Assembly (NCBI GenBank): GCA_963707435.1
Contig: CAVPPF010000005.1
Location: 186,001-250,000 of the forward strand
From: UBA4744 sp963707435
GTDB taxonomy: Bacteria > Actinomycetota > Acidimicrobiia > Spongiisociales > UBA4744
DNA length: 64,000 nucleotides
Reading direction: 5' to 3'
Under the pieces are notes generated by a model that was not told the DNA's origin, did not search any database, and saw nothing but the letters and a program-made list of their open reading frames with translations. A program made the translations under genes and the position numbers. This document shows, piece by piece, positions 1 through 8,309 of this stretch. Numbering within the stretch: position 1 is the first letter of the stretch; every line of letters starts with the position of its first letter.

Positions 1-518
1 AGCTCTCCGTACCACTCTTGCCAGGGCCACACCCAGCCCCAGTTGGGACCGCGAAACATGAAGCCGATCAACGTCAGGATGATCCACACCACCATGAACA
101 CCGTGAAGGTCGCCACAGCCACCTTGCGGAACCGCAGCGATAGCCGGGGATTCCTGTCTATGTAGGGGAGGGCAACCAGACCGATGATGATGGCGCCCGG
201 TACCAGGACTCCGGCCACCATCGGATGGAAATGACTCAGCAGTTCTTGCAGCGCCGCGAAGTACCAGGGGGCCTTCTCCGGGTTGGGAGTGTCGAGCGGA
301 TTGGCGATCTCCCGCAGCGGGGCGTTGAAGAACAACGCCAGCAGCAGCACGATGACCATCACGACCAGAGCGGCCACCCCGTGGCGGATCAGCAGGTGAG
401 GCCACACCATCACCGGTTCTTGCTCGTCGAGAACTTTGCGGTCGCCGCCAGGGGGTTTCCCGGGAACGACGCCCAGCACCCGCTTCCCGTCGACGATGAC
501 GGGTTCCTGATTACTCAT
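1..518 (-). CDS. cytochrome b6-f subunit IV-like protein (partial, 3' end off window)
   Basis: This is the C-terminal half of a split cytochrome b, as in b6f-type complexes, and would complete the quinol-binding side of the preceding cytochrome b gene. About 172 residues are visible. They contain three hydrophobic segments, a PEKAPWYF motif resembling the PxW-Y region of subunit IV, and a final FRGPNWGWVWPW stretch that runs off the window. The start is an ATG at 518 that overlaps the cytochrome b stop codon (ATGAGTAA, 8 nt shared) and has an AGGAGG ribosome site just upstream. It is the last visible gene of a four-gene minus-strand operon. The family is fairly sure; the missing end prevents a length check. 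Confidence 0.8.
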   Translation of the reverse strand, partial: MSNQEPVIVDGKRVLGVVPGKPPGGDRKVLDEQEPVMVWPHLLIRHGVAALVVMVIVLLLALFFNAPLREIANPLDTPNPEKAPWYFAALQELLSHFHPMVAGVLVPGAIIIGLVALPYIDRNPRLSLRFRKVAVATFTVFMVVWIILTLIGFMFRGPNWGWVWPWQEWYGE

Positions 519-1242
519 CATCGCCTCCTTCCCTGGTGTCGAGCATGGCGTCTTTCCTCCAGCGCCACAAATGGATCGTCAGCAGGACGACCACCGCCAC
601 CGGCAGCACGGCCACATGCAGAACGTAGAATCGCAGCAGCGTGGCCGAACCGACGGTATCGCCGCCGATCAGGATGCCTTTGATCGTCTCCCCGAGCAGC
701 GGCACGAAGCCGGCCATCGCCGCTCCGACGGTGACCGCCCAGTAGGCCAGCTGATCCCAGGGGAGCAGATAGCCGGTGAACGAGAGCAGCAGCGTGAGGA
801 CCAGCAGGATGACCCCGATCACCCAGTTGAACTCCTTGGGCGACTTGTAGGAACCCCGGTAGAACACCCGGGCCATATGGGCGGCCACCACCAGGACCAT
901 GAGGTGAGCCGACCAACGGTGCACATTGCGGATGTACTGGCCGAACGCCACCTGGGTCTGCAGATTCTGGATGTTGCCGTACGCAGAAGCCGGGGAAGGA
1001 ACGTAGAAGAACATCAAGTAGATGCCCGACACGACCAGCGACCCGAACAGCACGACCGAAGCCACCCCGAGAAACCAGGTGTACCGGAACGTCATCTCCT
1101 TTCGGCGCATCTTCACGGGATAGATGTGCAGGAAGAAGTTGGCCCAGTGGCCGGCCGCCCGGTCCCGTTCGGTTGCCCGGTCGGGCGCCCGCCAGATCGA
1201 TCGGCCGACGGTAGTTTCCCTGACTCGATCCATGACCTTCAT
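511..1242 (-). CDS. b6-type cytochrome b subunit of a bc-like complex
   Basis: A 243-residue cytochrome b N-terminal domain, the diheme membrane subunit that moves electrons between the two quinone sites. Heme ligand pairs are H108/H122 and H209/H224. The 14 and 15 residue spacings fit b6-type rather than mitochondrial-type cytochrome b. GYLLPWDQLAYWA and the closing RFYVLHV...HLWRWRKD are typical of the family. The gene starts at ATG 1242, overlapping the stop of the flavoprotein gene by 4 nt (ATGA), so the two are translationally coupled. No Rieske gene lies in the cluster, and a GltD-like flavoprotein takes the position where one might be expected. Confidence 0.92.
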   Translation of the reverse strand: MKVMDRVRETTVGRSIWRAPDRATERDRAAGHWANFFLHIYPVKMRRKEMTFRYTWFLGVASVVLFGSLVVSGIYLMFFYVPSPASAYGNIQNLQTQVAFGQYIRNVHRWSAHLMVLVVAAHMARVFYRGSYKSPKEFNWVIGVILLVLTLLLSFTGYLLPWDQLAYWAVTVGAAMAGFVPLLGETIKGILIGGDTVGSATLLRFYVLHVAVLPVAVVVLLTIHLWRWRKDAMLDTREGGDDE

Positions 1243-3038
1243 ACCGGTACTCCCACTCCCGTCCAGAGTCCCATCGACAGAGCGTCGGTGGGGCAGCGCT
1301 CGATACAGAGCGCACAGCGGATACAGCTTGTTTCATCCAGGGTCAACGCAGTCCCGGCCGGAAGACCCGGCGCCACCTCTTCGGAGGGGACGAGATCGAT
1401 CAGGTCCAGCGGGCAGACGTCTGCACAGAGCGCGCACAGGACGCACTTCGACGTGTCGAGGAGGATGTTGGCGAAGCAGCGCAAACAGCGTTTGGCTTCA
1501 CACCGTGCCTGATCGGGGGTGAAACCGGTCTCCACCTCGGCCAGGCCGATCCGGCGGTCGGTGGGCAGCGTCGGTACCTCGACCCGTCCGATGCGGTCGT
1601 AGATATCGTCGAGCCGGTGGAATTGCTGGAGTTGCACCATCGTGCCGGGTTGCCGCTCCTCGATGGCTCCGCCGAACGCTTGATGGATCTCGGCGGCGGC
1701 TTTGCGCCCGTCGGCAATGGCGTCGATGAGGGTACGGGGGCCGCGGGCCGCATCACCGCCCGACCACACCATGGGCAGTGAGGTGGCCAGGCTGTCGGCA
1801 CCGACCTGGATCGTGCGGCGCGGGCTGATCTCCGGTCCGTCCTCGCCGAGGGCTTCGACGTCGATGGCCTGCCCGATGGCGAGGATGATCGTGTCCGCCT
1901 CGACGGTGGCCCGGTCGTCTTGATCGAAGGTGGGACTGAACCGCCCGTCCTCGTCGAAGACCGACAGCACTTTGATCGTCTCGAGGCCGGTCACCTTGCC
2001 GTTGTCGGTAACGATCCGGGCCGGGCCGCGGCGGTTGAAGAACTCGATCCCCTCGTGGATCGCTTCTTCGACCTCGAACTCGGAGGCAGGCATCTCCTCG
2101 CGGGATTCCAGGGTCATGACCGTGATGTGCTGGGCTCCGGACCGGGCGGCGGTGCGGGCCACGTCCATCGCTTCGGTCATGTGTGCCCGCTCCTCGGCCT
2201 CCACGTACCCCGCCATGGCTTTCTCTTCGTACTCGGCGGCGCGCAGAGCGGTACGGGCTGCGTCCATGGCGACGTCTCCGCCTCCGATCACCACGACCCG
2301 CTCACCGACATCGACCTGGAACCCTTGATTGGCGTTGATGAGAAACTCGATGGCCCGCAGTACTCCGTCGGCTTCATGGCCTTCGATATCGAGGCCGCGA
2401 CCGAGGTTGGCGCCGATCGCCAGGAACACGGCGTCGTGCTGCTCGCGCAACTCGGCCAAAGACACGTCTGAGCCGAGCTTGGTATTGAGGTGCACGTCGA
2501 CCCCGAGATCCACGATGACCTTGATCTCGTTGGCCAGCAGGGTGCGATCGAGCCGGTACTCGGGAATGCCGAGCAGCATCATGCCGCCCAGCTGACGGGT
2601 CGCTTCGTACACCGTGACCTGGTAGCCGAGCCGCCGCAGGTCATGCGCGGCGGCCAGCCCGGCGGGTCCGCCCCCGACGATCCCGACACTTTCCGGCCTC
2701 TCCACTTCGGGCGGCGACGCTACCTGCTTCCATACGTCGCTGCCCTCCGTCTCCGGTCCGAACTGCTCGGTGACGAACCGTTTGAGCGCCCGGATGGCGA
2801 TCGGACGGTCGATCTCGCCGCGCCGGCAGGCGTCTTCGCACGGCGCCGCACAAACCCGGCCGCACACCGAGGCAAACGGATTGGGCAGCCGGGCCGTCAG
2901 ATAGGCAAGTTCGTCCTTGCCGTCGGCGATGGCAGCCACGTACATGCCGGCATTGGTGTGGACCGGACAGGCGGCCAGGCAGGGAATGTTCTCGTCGTAG
3001 AACTGCAGCTCCTGACGGAAGACGAGATCCCCTGCCAT
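1239..3038 (-). CDS. GltD-like FAD/NAD(P)-binding oxidoreductase with extra C-terminal 2x[4Fe-4S] domain
   Basis: A 599-residue flavoprotein of the glutamate synthase small subunit family. In order it has an N-terminal cysteine-rich domain (C20, C24, C59, C63, C67, C71), an FAD site with GGGPAG near residue 122, an NAD(P)H-binding fold with VVVIGGGDVAMDAA, and a C-terminal ferredoxin part with C-x2-C-x2-C-x3-C sets near 532-542 and 572-582. No large glutamate synthase subunit is nearby. The start is ATG 3038, sharing one base with the stop of the cytochrome c gene, and the stop overlaps the cytochrome b start. This tight coupling suggests it is a subunit that exchanges electrons between NAD(P)H and the b cytochromes. 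The electron direction is inferred only. Confidence 0.85.
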   Translation of the reverse strand: MAGDLVFRQELQFYDENIPCLAACPVHTNAGMYVAAIADGKDELAYLTARLPNPFASVCGRVCAAPCEDACRRGEIDRPIAIRALKRFVTEQFGPETEGSDVWKQVASPPEVERPESVGIVGGGPAGLAAAHDLRRLGYQVTVYEATRQLGGMMLLGIPEYRLDRTLLANEIKVIVDLGVDVHLNTKLGSDVSLAELREQHDAVFLAIGANLGRGLDIEGHEADGVLRAIEFLINANQGFQVDVGERVVVIGGGDVAMDAARTALRAAEYEEKAMAGYVEAEERAHMTEAMDVARTAARSGAQHITVMTLESREEMPASEFEVEEAIHEGIEFFNRRGPARIVTDNGKVTGLETIKVLSVFDEDGRFSPTFDQDDRATVEADTIILAIGQAIDVEALGEDGPEISPRRTIQVGADSLATSLPMVWSGGDAARGPRTLIDAIADGRKAAAEIHQAFGGAIEERQPGTMVQLQQFHRLDDIYDRIGRVEVPTLPTDRRIGLAEVETGFTPDQARCEAKRCLRCFANILLDTSKCVLCALCADVCPLDLIDLVPSEEVAPGLPAGTALTLDETSCIRCALCIERCPTDALSMGLWTGVGVPV

Positions 3039-3754
3039 CAGATCCGTTCCGTCCTCTGCAGCCAGATCAAGGCGCCGATGCCGGCGCCCAGCATCACCAT
3101 CCACAGCCCCGACCCGATCAGGTCGCCGACCAGTCGCGGCGCACCGGCGATGATGTCCTGGGTCATCGTCCAGGAGGGAAGCCAGGCGGTGGCCAAACCG
3201 AAGAACAGGAAGATCAAGATGGCCCGGCCGTAGGCATTCCACCAGGTGAGCTCCTTCTTCTTGCGGGGCGAGGTGAGCAGAAAGACCACGCCGACCACGA
3301 AAACCGTCTGGACCGATCCGAGCATCACCAGGTTCCAGGGAAACGTCTCGCCTTCCTCGACCGGAGCACCGCCTTCGCCACCACCTGAAACCCCCAGCCG
3401 GTTCTGCACGTAGTCGATGACGGCGGCAATCTCTTCGTCGGAGAGCTGGCCGAAAGCCGGCATCACGCCGTTATAGGTGACGCCGTTTACCACGAGCTCG
3501 CCCTGCTTGCCGTTGCGTATGACGTCCTCGACATAGGCGGCATCCTGGACGTTGGCGTTACCGGCCAGGGGTGGGAAGTTGCCGGTCAGGCCCCCTCCGT
3601 CGGGTTGATGGCAGCCGACGCAGTTGCGCCCGTAGACGTCTTCGCCGAGGTCCTCCTGGGCGGCCGCCAGAGGAGCCATCACCACCATCAGCAACCCGGC
3701 GAGGGTCACGCCCAACGCCGTCCGGATGAGTTTCACGCAGTTCCCCGAGGTCAA
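3038..3754 (-). CDS. membrane-anchored monoheme cytochrome c of the bc-like cluster
   Basis: A 238-residue protein with an N-terminal signal segment ending near AAAQE, one heme c site CVGCH (C45, C48, H49), a cytochrome c fold to about residue 125, and then three hydrophobic segments. The extra C-terminal membrane helices are unlike a soluble cytochrome c and fit a stable complex subunit. The start is uncertain. A TTG at 3754 follows GGAGGAG with a short spacing of 4-6 nt, and a GTG at 3736 is a shorter alternative. It is the first gene of the operon and is divergent from the ba3 oxidase genes, which it could feed with electrons. Confidence 0.85.
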   Translation of the reverse strand: MTSGNCVKLIRTALGVTLAGLLMVVMAPLAAAQEDLGEDVYGRNCVGCHQPDGGGLTGNFPPLAGNANVQDAAYVEDVIRNGKQGELVVNGVTYNGVMPAFGQLSDEEIAAVIDYVQNRLGVSGGGEGGAPVEEGETFPWNLVMLGSVQTVFVVGVVFLLTSPRKKKELTWWNAYGRAILIFLFFGLATAWLPSWTMTQDIIAGAPRLVGDLIGSGLWMVMLGAGIGALIWLQRTERI

Positions 3755-3930
3755 AGCTCCTCCAGCAAGATGGCGGCCACCATCTTAAACCGACGCGTCG
3801 ACGGCTCAGTCCGGGAGTGCACATATTCACTTCCTCGATGACATTGCAGCGAGCGGATTCGTTTCCTAAGCTCGCCCGGAATCACAACGGTTCTGCCCGA
3901 CTCTGCCGGGCCGCCGCCGAAGGGATACCC
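3755..3930. promoter_or_regulatory. divergent promoter region between the bc-like cluster and the ba3 oxidase
   Basis: These 176 bp separate two divergently transcribed respiratory operons, so both promoters should lie here. A perfect 10-bp palindrome CGACGCGTCG sits at 3791-3800. No clear -35/-10 pair or known regulator site could be assigned by eye. Confidence 0.4.
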
Positions 3931-4077
3931 ATGGCCGACGAGGCGCCAACCGGAATTGAGGAAGAGGAGTTTCAGCCACGGGGAACGGTGGCGATCCTGG
4001 CGATGTTCGTGCTGGCGATCATCATCCTGTGGGGATCCGTCTATCTGATCCTGCTCTCCCGGGGAGTCACGGTATGA
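3931..4077 (+). CDS. cbaD: ba3-type cytochrome oxidase subunit IIa (small membrane subunit)
   Basis: A 48-residue protein with a short acidic N-terminus (EEEE) and one transmembrane helix (about residues 19-43), matching the size and layout of the single-helix subunit IIa of ba3-type oxidases. ATG 3931 is chosen because the product then has the expected size; upstream codons add a low-quality extension. Its TGA overlaps the ATG of the subunit II gene. The call rests on size and position, since a single helix gives little sequence signature. Confidence 0.7.
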   Translation: MADEAPTGIEEEEFQPRGTVAILAMFVLAIIILWGSVYLILLSRGVTV

Positions 4078-4577
4078 GCGAAACGGGCGCAGCCAAAGAG
4101 ACCTTGCACGTCGACCCGTACGAGAAGAACTGGATGCGGCTCTCGATCATCTTGGTGATCGTCTTCGCCGCCGCAGTGACCGTCGCAGGTTTTGCCCTCG
4201 GCTTCCAGGTCCCTTCTCCCGAGGAGCGGGTAGATCCCAACAACCTGACCGGCCCGTGGGCGAACCCCGGGTTGCGGGAACTGTCCCCCGGCGTCTACGA
4301 GCTGTACATCGTCGGCAATGCCACGACCTGGCAGTTCGAGCCGCGCGAGGTTGAAGTCCCGGTCGGCTCGACGGTGACCTTCTACGTCACCAGTGTGGAC
4401 ATCCAGCACGGATTCAAGCTCCAGAACACCAACATCAACATGCAGATCCTGCCCGGCCACGTGTCCAAACTGACCCACACCTTCGACCGGGTAGGCGAAT
4501 ACCCCTATATCTGCACCGAGTATTGCGGCGTCGGTCACGCCATCATGTTCGGAAGCCTGACTGTGGTGGAGAAGTAA
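4074..4577 (+). CDS. cbaB: ba3-type cytochrome c oxidase subunit II (CuA)
   Basis: A 167-residue subunit with one N-terminal transmembrane anchor (about 22-44) followed by a cupredoxin domain. The CuA ligands are all visible: H112, C147, C151, H155 and M158 within CTEYCGVGHAIM. This subunit accepts electrons from cytochrome c on the outer membrane face. The single helix and short length are those of B-family (ba3) oxidases rather than aa3 enzymes. ATG 4074 overlaps the upstream stop (ATGA), and the next gene begins right after the stop codon. Confidence 0.93.
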   Translation: MSETGAAKETLHVDPYEKNWMRLSIILVIVFAAAVTVAGFALGFQVPSPEERVDPNNLTGPWANPGLRELSPGVYELYIVGNATTWQFEPREVEVPVGSTVTFYVTSVDIQHGFKLQNTNINMQILPGHVSKLTHTFDRVGEYPYICTEYCGVGHAIMFGSLTVVEK

Positions 4578-6272
4578 ATGGCAACGCGTGAAGAGACCGG
4601 AAGAAACGAGCCGGCCACCTACGAGGTGACCAAGAAAGACAAGCGGTTCATCGGCGCCCACCTATTCGTCGCCATTGTCGCCCTGTCGATCGGCACCTTT
4701 TTCGGTCCCCTCCAGGCCTTCCAGTTCTCCGGGGTTGATCTCTATCCATATCTCCAGCCCGTCTTCAAGACGTATTACCAGGGCCTCACCATCCACGGGG
4801 TCCTCAACGCCCTGATCTGGACGACCTTCTTCATCACCGGGTTCTTCACCCTGACCACCCTCATCGGTTTCAAGCGGGGACTGCGGTTCCCGAAGCTCAA
4901 CCGGGTCGGCTTCTGGACGATGGTCGTCGGTCTCGTCACGGCGGCCGTCCCGATTCTGTTGGACGAAGCGTCGGTCCTCTACACGTTCTACCCGCCCCTT
5001 CAGGCGAACTGGGCGTTTTACGTCGGACTGACCCTGGTGGTGGTCGGCAGCTGGATCGAGGGCTACGGCTTCTTTTTCACCTACCGGGCGTGGCGGAAGG
5101 AAAACCCTGACACCAGGACCCCCTTCATCGCCTTCGGTGGTCTGGTGACGATGGCCATGTGGCAGTTCGCCACCCTGGGCATCGCAGTGGAGATCCTCAC
5201 CATGCTGCTGCCCTGGTCCCTCGGTCTCATCGAAGGGACCGACCCGCAGCTGGCCCGCACCTACTTCTGGTTTACGGGCCATCCCCTCGTTTACTTCTGG
5301 CTCCTGCCCGCCTATGTGTCGTGGTACGGCATGCTGCCGAAGCAGGCCGGCGGGAAGCTGTTCTCCGATTCGCTGGCCCGGCTGGCCATGTGGCTGTTCC
5401 TGTTGCTCTCAGTACCGCTCGGATTCCACCACCAGTTCGTCGATCCGGGTGTCCCGGCTGGATGGAAGTACATCCACGCCGTGCTCACCTATTCGGTGTT
5501 CCTGCCATCGATGCTCACCGCGTTCACCGTGATCGCCTCACTCGAACGGGCGGCGCGGCGGCGAGGCGGGAAGGGTCTGCTCGGCTGGGTGCGAGCTCTG
5601 CCGTGGAGCGATGGGTCGGTCACCGCCCAGCTTCTCGCCGGAATCCTGTTCATGTTCGGTGGCATCGGTGGGCTCACCAACGCCTCGTACAACGTGAACC
5701 TGGTCATCCACAACACGACCTGGGTGCCCGGCCATTTCCACCTGACCGTGGCCACCGCCACCACCCTCTCGTTCATGGGCATCTCGTATTGGTTCGTGCC
5801 GTGGATCACCGGCAAACCCCTCTGGAAACCCCGCATGGCCGTCATCCAGGCCTGGACCTGGTTCGTCGGCATGCTCATCTTCTCCAACGCCATGCACGTC
5901 GTCGGATTGCTCGGTGCGCCCCGCCGGACCCCGCTGGGTGTTGCCCCCTACGTTCCCGAGGAGTGGGCCGGTCACCTGCTGAGGGTCGGTCTGGGCGGTG
6001 CCATCCTCATGGTGTCCGCAATTATCTACTTCGTGATCATGGCCCGCACCGCCTGGGGCAAGGAGCGTCTCGGCTCGGGCCAGGCGATCGAGGTCCCGGT
6101 AGCCGAGTCCGAGCAGGATCCGCAGCTCACCCCCCTGTGGCTCGACCGCTGGGTCCCTTGGCTGGTAGCGACCGTGGTCCTCATCCTGATCGCCTACGGA
6201 CCCCAGCTGGTCGACCAGATCGCCAACATCGACCTCAGCTCCGGCCGCGCCCCCACCATCCGCCCCTGGTAG
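4578..6272 (+). CDS. cbaA: ba3-type cytochrome c oxidase subunit I
   Basis: A 564-residue, many-helix catalytic subunit. Visible ligands are H73 (low-spin heme), H235 in HPLVY with Y239 as the cross-linked tyrosine, H284/H285 (CuB), and H386/H388 in GHFHL (high-spin and low-spin hemes). HPLVYFWLLP and the lack of the usual D-channel motif place it in the B family, enzymes known to work at low oxygen. The start follows the subunit II stop directly. Copper delivery would be by the Sco and PCuAC proteins about 8 kb downstream. Confidence 0.95.
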   Translation: MATREETGRNEPATYEVTKKDKRFIGAHLFVAIVALSIGTFFGPLQAFQFSGVDLYPYLQPVFKTYYQGLTIHGVLNALIWTTFFITGFFTLTTLIGFKRGLRFPKLNRVGFWTMVVGLVTAAVPILLDEASVLYTFYPPLQANWAFYVGLTLVVVGSWIEGYGFFFTYRAWRKENPDTRTPFIAFGGLVTMAMWQFATLGIAVEILTMLLPWSLGLIEGTDPQLARTYFWFTGHPLVYFWLLPAYVSWYGMLPKQAGGKLFSDSLARLAMWLFLLLSVPLGFHHQFVDPGVPAGWKYIHAVLTYSVFLPSMLTAFTVIASLERAARRRGGKGLLGWVRALPWSDGSVTAQLLAGILFMFGGIGGLTNASYNVNLVIHNTTWVPGHFHLTVATATTLSFMGISYWFVPWITGKPLWKPRMAVIQAWTWFVGMLIFSNAMHVVGLLGAPRRTPLGVAPYVPEEWAGHLLRVGLGGAILMVSAIIYFVIMARTAWGKERLGSGQAIEVPVAESEQDPQLTPLWLDRWVPWLVATVVLILIAYGPQLVDQIANIDLSSGRAPTIRPW

Positions 6273-6284
6273 TAAACCTCCCCC

Positions 6285-6436
6285 CTGGCGAGCGAAGCTC
6301 GACGGGAAGGGGGGAGGTGGTTCTCGCCGAAAGGCGAGACCCGGAGGGGGCTCGTTCCCACCAACCAAGCCTGGCGAGCGAAGCTCGACGGGAAGGGGGG
6401 AGGTGGTTCTCGCCGAAAGGCGAGACCCGGAGGGGG
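6285..6436. repeat. tandem pair of identical 66-bp palindromic units
   Basis: Two 66-bp copies (6285-6350 and 6371-6436) appear identical and are separated by 20 bp. Each holds a GCGAGCGAAGCTCG block and a hairpin of TCTCGCC and GGCGAGA around a GAAA loop, framed by GGGGAGGTGG and CCGGAGGGGG. They fill the space between two convergent genes, where they may end transcription or act as REP-like elements. Confidence 0.85.
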
Positions 6437-6441
6437 GTTCG

Positions 6442-7479
6442 TCACGCCCAGATGTTGATGCCCCCATCGAGGGCGTGCCGGTCGATGGCGGCCAGCTCGT
6501 CGTCGGTGAACGCAGTGTTGTCCAGGGCTCCCAGGCTGTCTTCGATCTGTTTCCAGCGGCTGGCACCGATCAGAACGGAGGTCACGCGCGGATCACGCAA
6601 GACCCAGGCCAGGGCCATCTGCGCCAGGGTTTGCCCGCGTTCGGCGGCGATCTCGTTCAGCGCTGCAACGTTGGCCAGGTTCTGTTCTGTGAGGAGGTCG
6701 GTGCTGAATGAATCGCCGATGGCCGCCCGGGAGCGTTTCGGCACGCCCTTCAGGTACTTGTCCGTGAGTAGACCCTGGGCGAGCGGCGAGAAGGCAATAC
6801 AGCCGATGCCCTCGTCCTCGAGAACGTCGAGCAAGCCGCCTTCCACCCACCGGTTGAGCATGGAGTACGAGGGTTGATGGATGAGGCAGGGGGTGCCGAG
6901 CGACTTCAAGATTGCCGCCGCTTCTCGTGTTTGATCCGGGCCGTAGGAGGAGATGCCGGCGTAGAGCGCCTTGCCGGCTCGCACCGCTGCGTCGAGCGCT
7001 CCCATGGTTTCCTCGAGGGGTGTGGCCGGATCGAAGCGGTGTGAATAGAAGATGTCGACGTACTCGAGACCCATGCGCTTCAGGCTCTGGTCGAGGCTCG
7101 CGAGGAGGTACTTCCTCGATCCCCATTCGCCGTACGGTCCGTCCCACATCAGGTAGCCGGCCTTGGTCGATATGACCAGCTCGTCCCGGTACCGGGCCAG
7201 GTCGGTGGCCATGAGCTTGCCGAAGTTCTTCTCTGCAGATCCGGGTGGCGGCCCGTAGTTGTTGGCCAGGTCGAAGTGGGTGATGCCCCGGTCGAACGAA
7301 CTGAGCAGCATGGTGCGGGCGGCCTTCGAGAGCCCGTCACCGCCGAAGTTGTGCCACAGACCGAGCGACACTCTCGGCAGATCGAGCCCGCTGCGGCCGC
7401 AGCGGGCAAAGGTCATCCTGTCATAACGGTCATCGGCAGCCTGGTACACGGCGGTCACCTCGTTGTGGTCGGAACACAA
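6442..7479 (-). CDS. aldo/keto reductase, YghZ-like (AKR14 type)
   Basis: A 345-residue TIM-barrel NADPH-dependent reductase. The N-terminal CGRSGLDLPRVSLGLWHNFG resembles E. coli YghZ, which reduces L-glyceraldehyde 3-phosphate and related aldehydes. The catalytic tetrad can be placed: D and Y in FDLANNYGPP, K in ISTKAGY, and H in YSHRFDP. A shorter GTG start near 7455 would match the E. coli N-terminus better than the ATG at 7479. It stands alone between the oxidase operon and an unknown membrane protein; the substrate cannot be told. Confidence 0.85.
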   Translation of the reverse strand: MCSDHNEVTAVYQAADDRYDRMTFARCGRSGLDLPRVSLGLWHNFGGDGLSKAARTMLLSSFDRGITHFDLANNYGPPPGSAEKNFGKLMATDLARYRDELVISTKAGYLMWDGPYGEWGSRKYLLASLDQSLKRMGLEYVDIFYSHRFDPATPLEETMGALDAAVRAGKALYAGISSYGPDQTREAAAILKSLGTPCLIHQPSYSMLNRWVEGGLLDVLEDEGIGCIAFSPLAQGLLTDKYLKGVPKRSRAAIGDSFSTDLLTEQNLANVAALNEIAAERGQTLAQMALAWVLRDPRVTSVLIGASRWKQIEDSLGALDNTAFTDDELAAIDRHALDGGINIWA

Positions 7480-7540
7480 CTATCGCGCATCCTTCGGGGC
7501 CCGCAAACTCGACCGAACGTCGTCCCGACGGTGCGTGGAA

Positions 7541-8215
7541 CTAGGTGATCACCATGATGGCTAATCCCAGGACGACACTGCCGATGCCACCGGCAATCGC
7601 CGTCGTCGTCGCAAAGAAGGGTGGCGGCAGGACTCTCGATCCGCTCTCGTCCTTGGCGGCTATGGCCAGGAACAGCGTCGTCACCCCGGCCAGCACGAGC
7701 ACGAGCGCAAGCAAGTTGGGTGCGAGGAGAAAGAAGACCACCAGTGCGATGACTCCGAGGCCGATCAGCTTGGCCCGGGTCGGGATCCGTTCCCACAGCG
7801 ACGGCCCTTCGGGATCCGCGGCTTCGCCGGTTGCCGCCACAAACGCAGGATCTGCAACAGGAGCGGGGGCCGTTGCGATGGCGGCGGGCGGCGGACTCGC
7901 CGGTGCCCGGGATCGCTCTTTCCGCTTGATCTTCGGCGCTCTCGACTTCTTCTGCCGGCGCTCCTTCGACTTCTTCTCTTTGACACCGAGGATCTCGGTG
8001 AAGCCGGCCGGGTCTTCAACGCTGACGACCAGTTCCTCGCCTTCGACCTTGATGCGGAACTCGCCGTTGTGACGATCGATTCCCAGCTCGTCTACGGCCC
8101 AGTTCCCGATTTCGTGTTCTCCCGCTTTCGCGATGAACCGGCCGGAGTCGACCGTCAGGATCGTGTCCAGGCCGTCACCGTCGTCGAGGCGAATCGTTCC
8201 CTTGAAATCAGACAT
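7541..8215 (-). CDS. uncharacterised membrane protein with N-terminal beta domain
   Basis: I do not recognise this 224-residue protein. The first 80 residues look like a small beta-rich domain (TIRLDDGDGLDTILTVDSGRF...), followed by a strongly basic Lys/Arg linker at about 82-105, an Ala/Pro-rich stretch, and three or four C-terminal hydrophobic helices. The ATG at 8215 is divergent from the cytochrome b fusion gene, with about 94 bp between them, so the two may share regulatory DNA. No catalytic motif is visible. Confidence 0.6.
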   Translation of the reverse strand: MSDFKGTIRLDDGDGLDTILTVDSGRFIAKAGEHEIGNWAVDELGIDRHNGEFRIKVEGEELVVSVEDPAGFTEILGVKEKKSKERRQKKSRAPKIKRKERSRAPASPPPAAIATAPAPVADPAFVAATGEAADPEGPSLWERIPTRAKLIGLGVIALVVFFLLAPNLLALVLVLAGVTTLFLAIAAKDESGSRVLPPPFFATTTAIAGGIGSVVLGLAIMVIT

Positions 8216-8309
8216 GTGGGTATATGTATCGAAATCTCAACGACACACCTTTAGGAACGCAGCGTCGTTTTGGCGATCCTTCCTCCAGCGGGAAGAATCG
8301 CCAAACCCC

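Noticed and set aside
1239..3038. True glutamate synthase small subunit
   Set aside because: There is no large subunit nearby, the gene is coupled to cytochrome genes, and it has an extra C-terminal ferredoxin domain.
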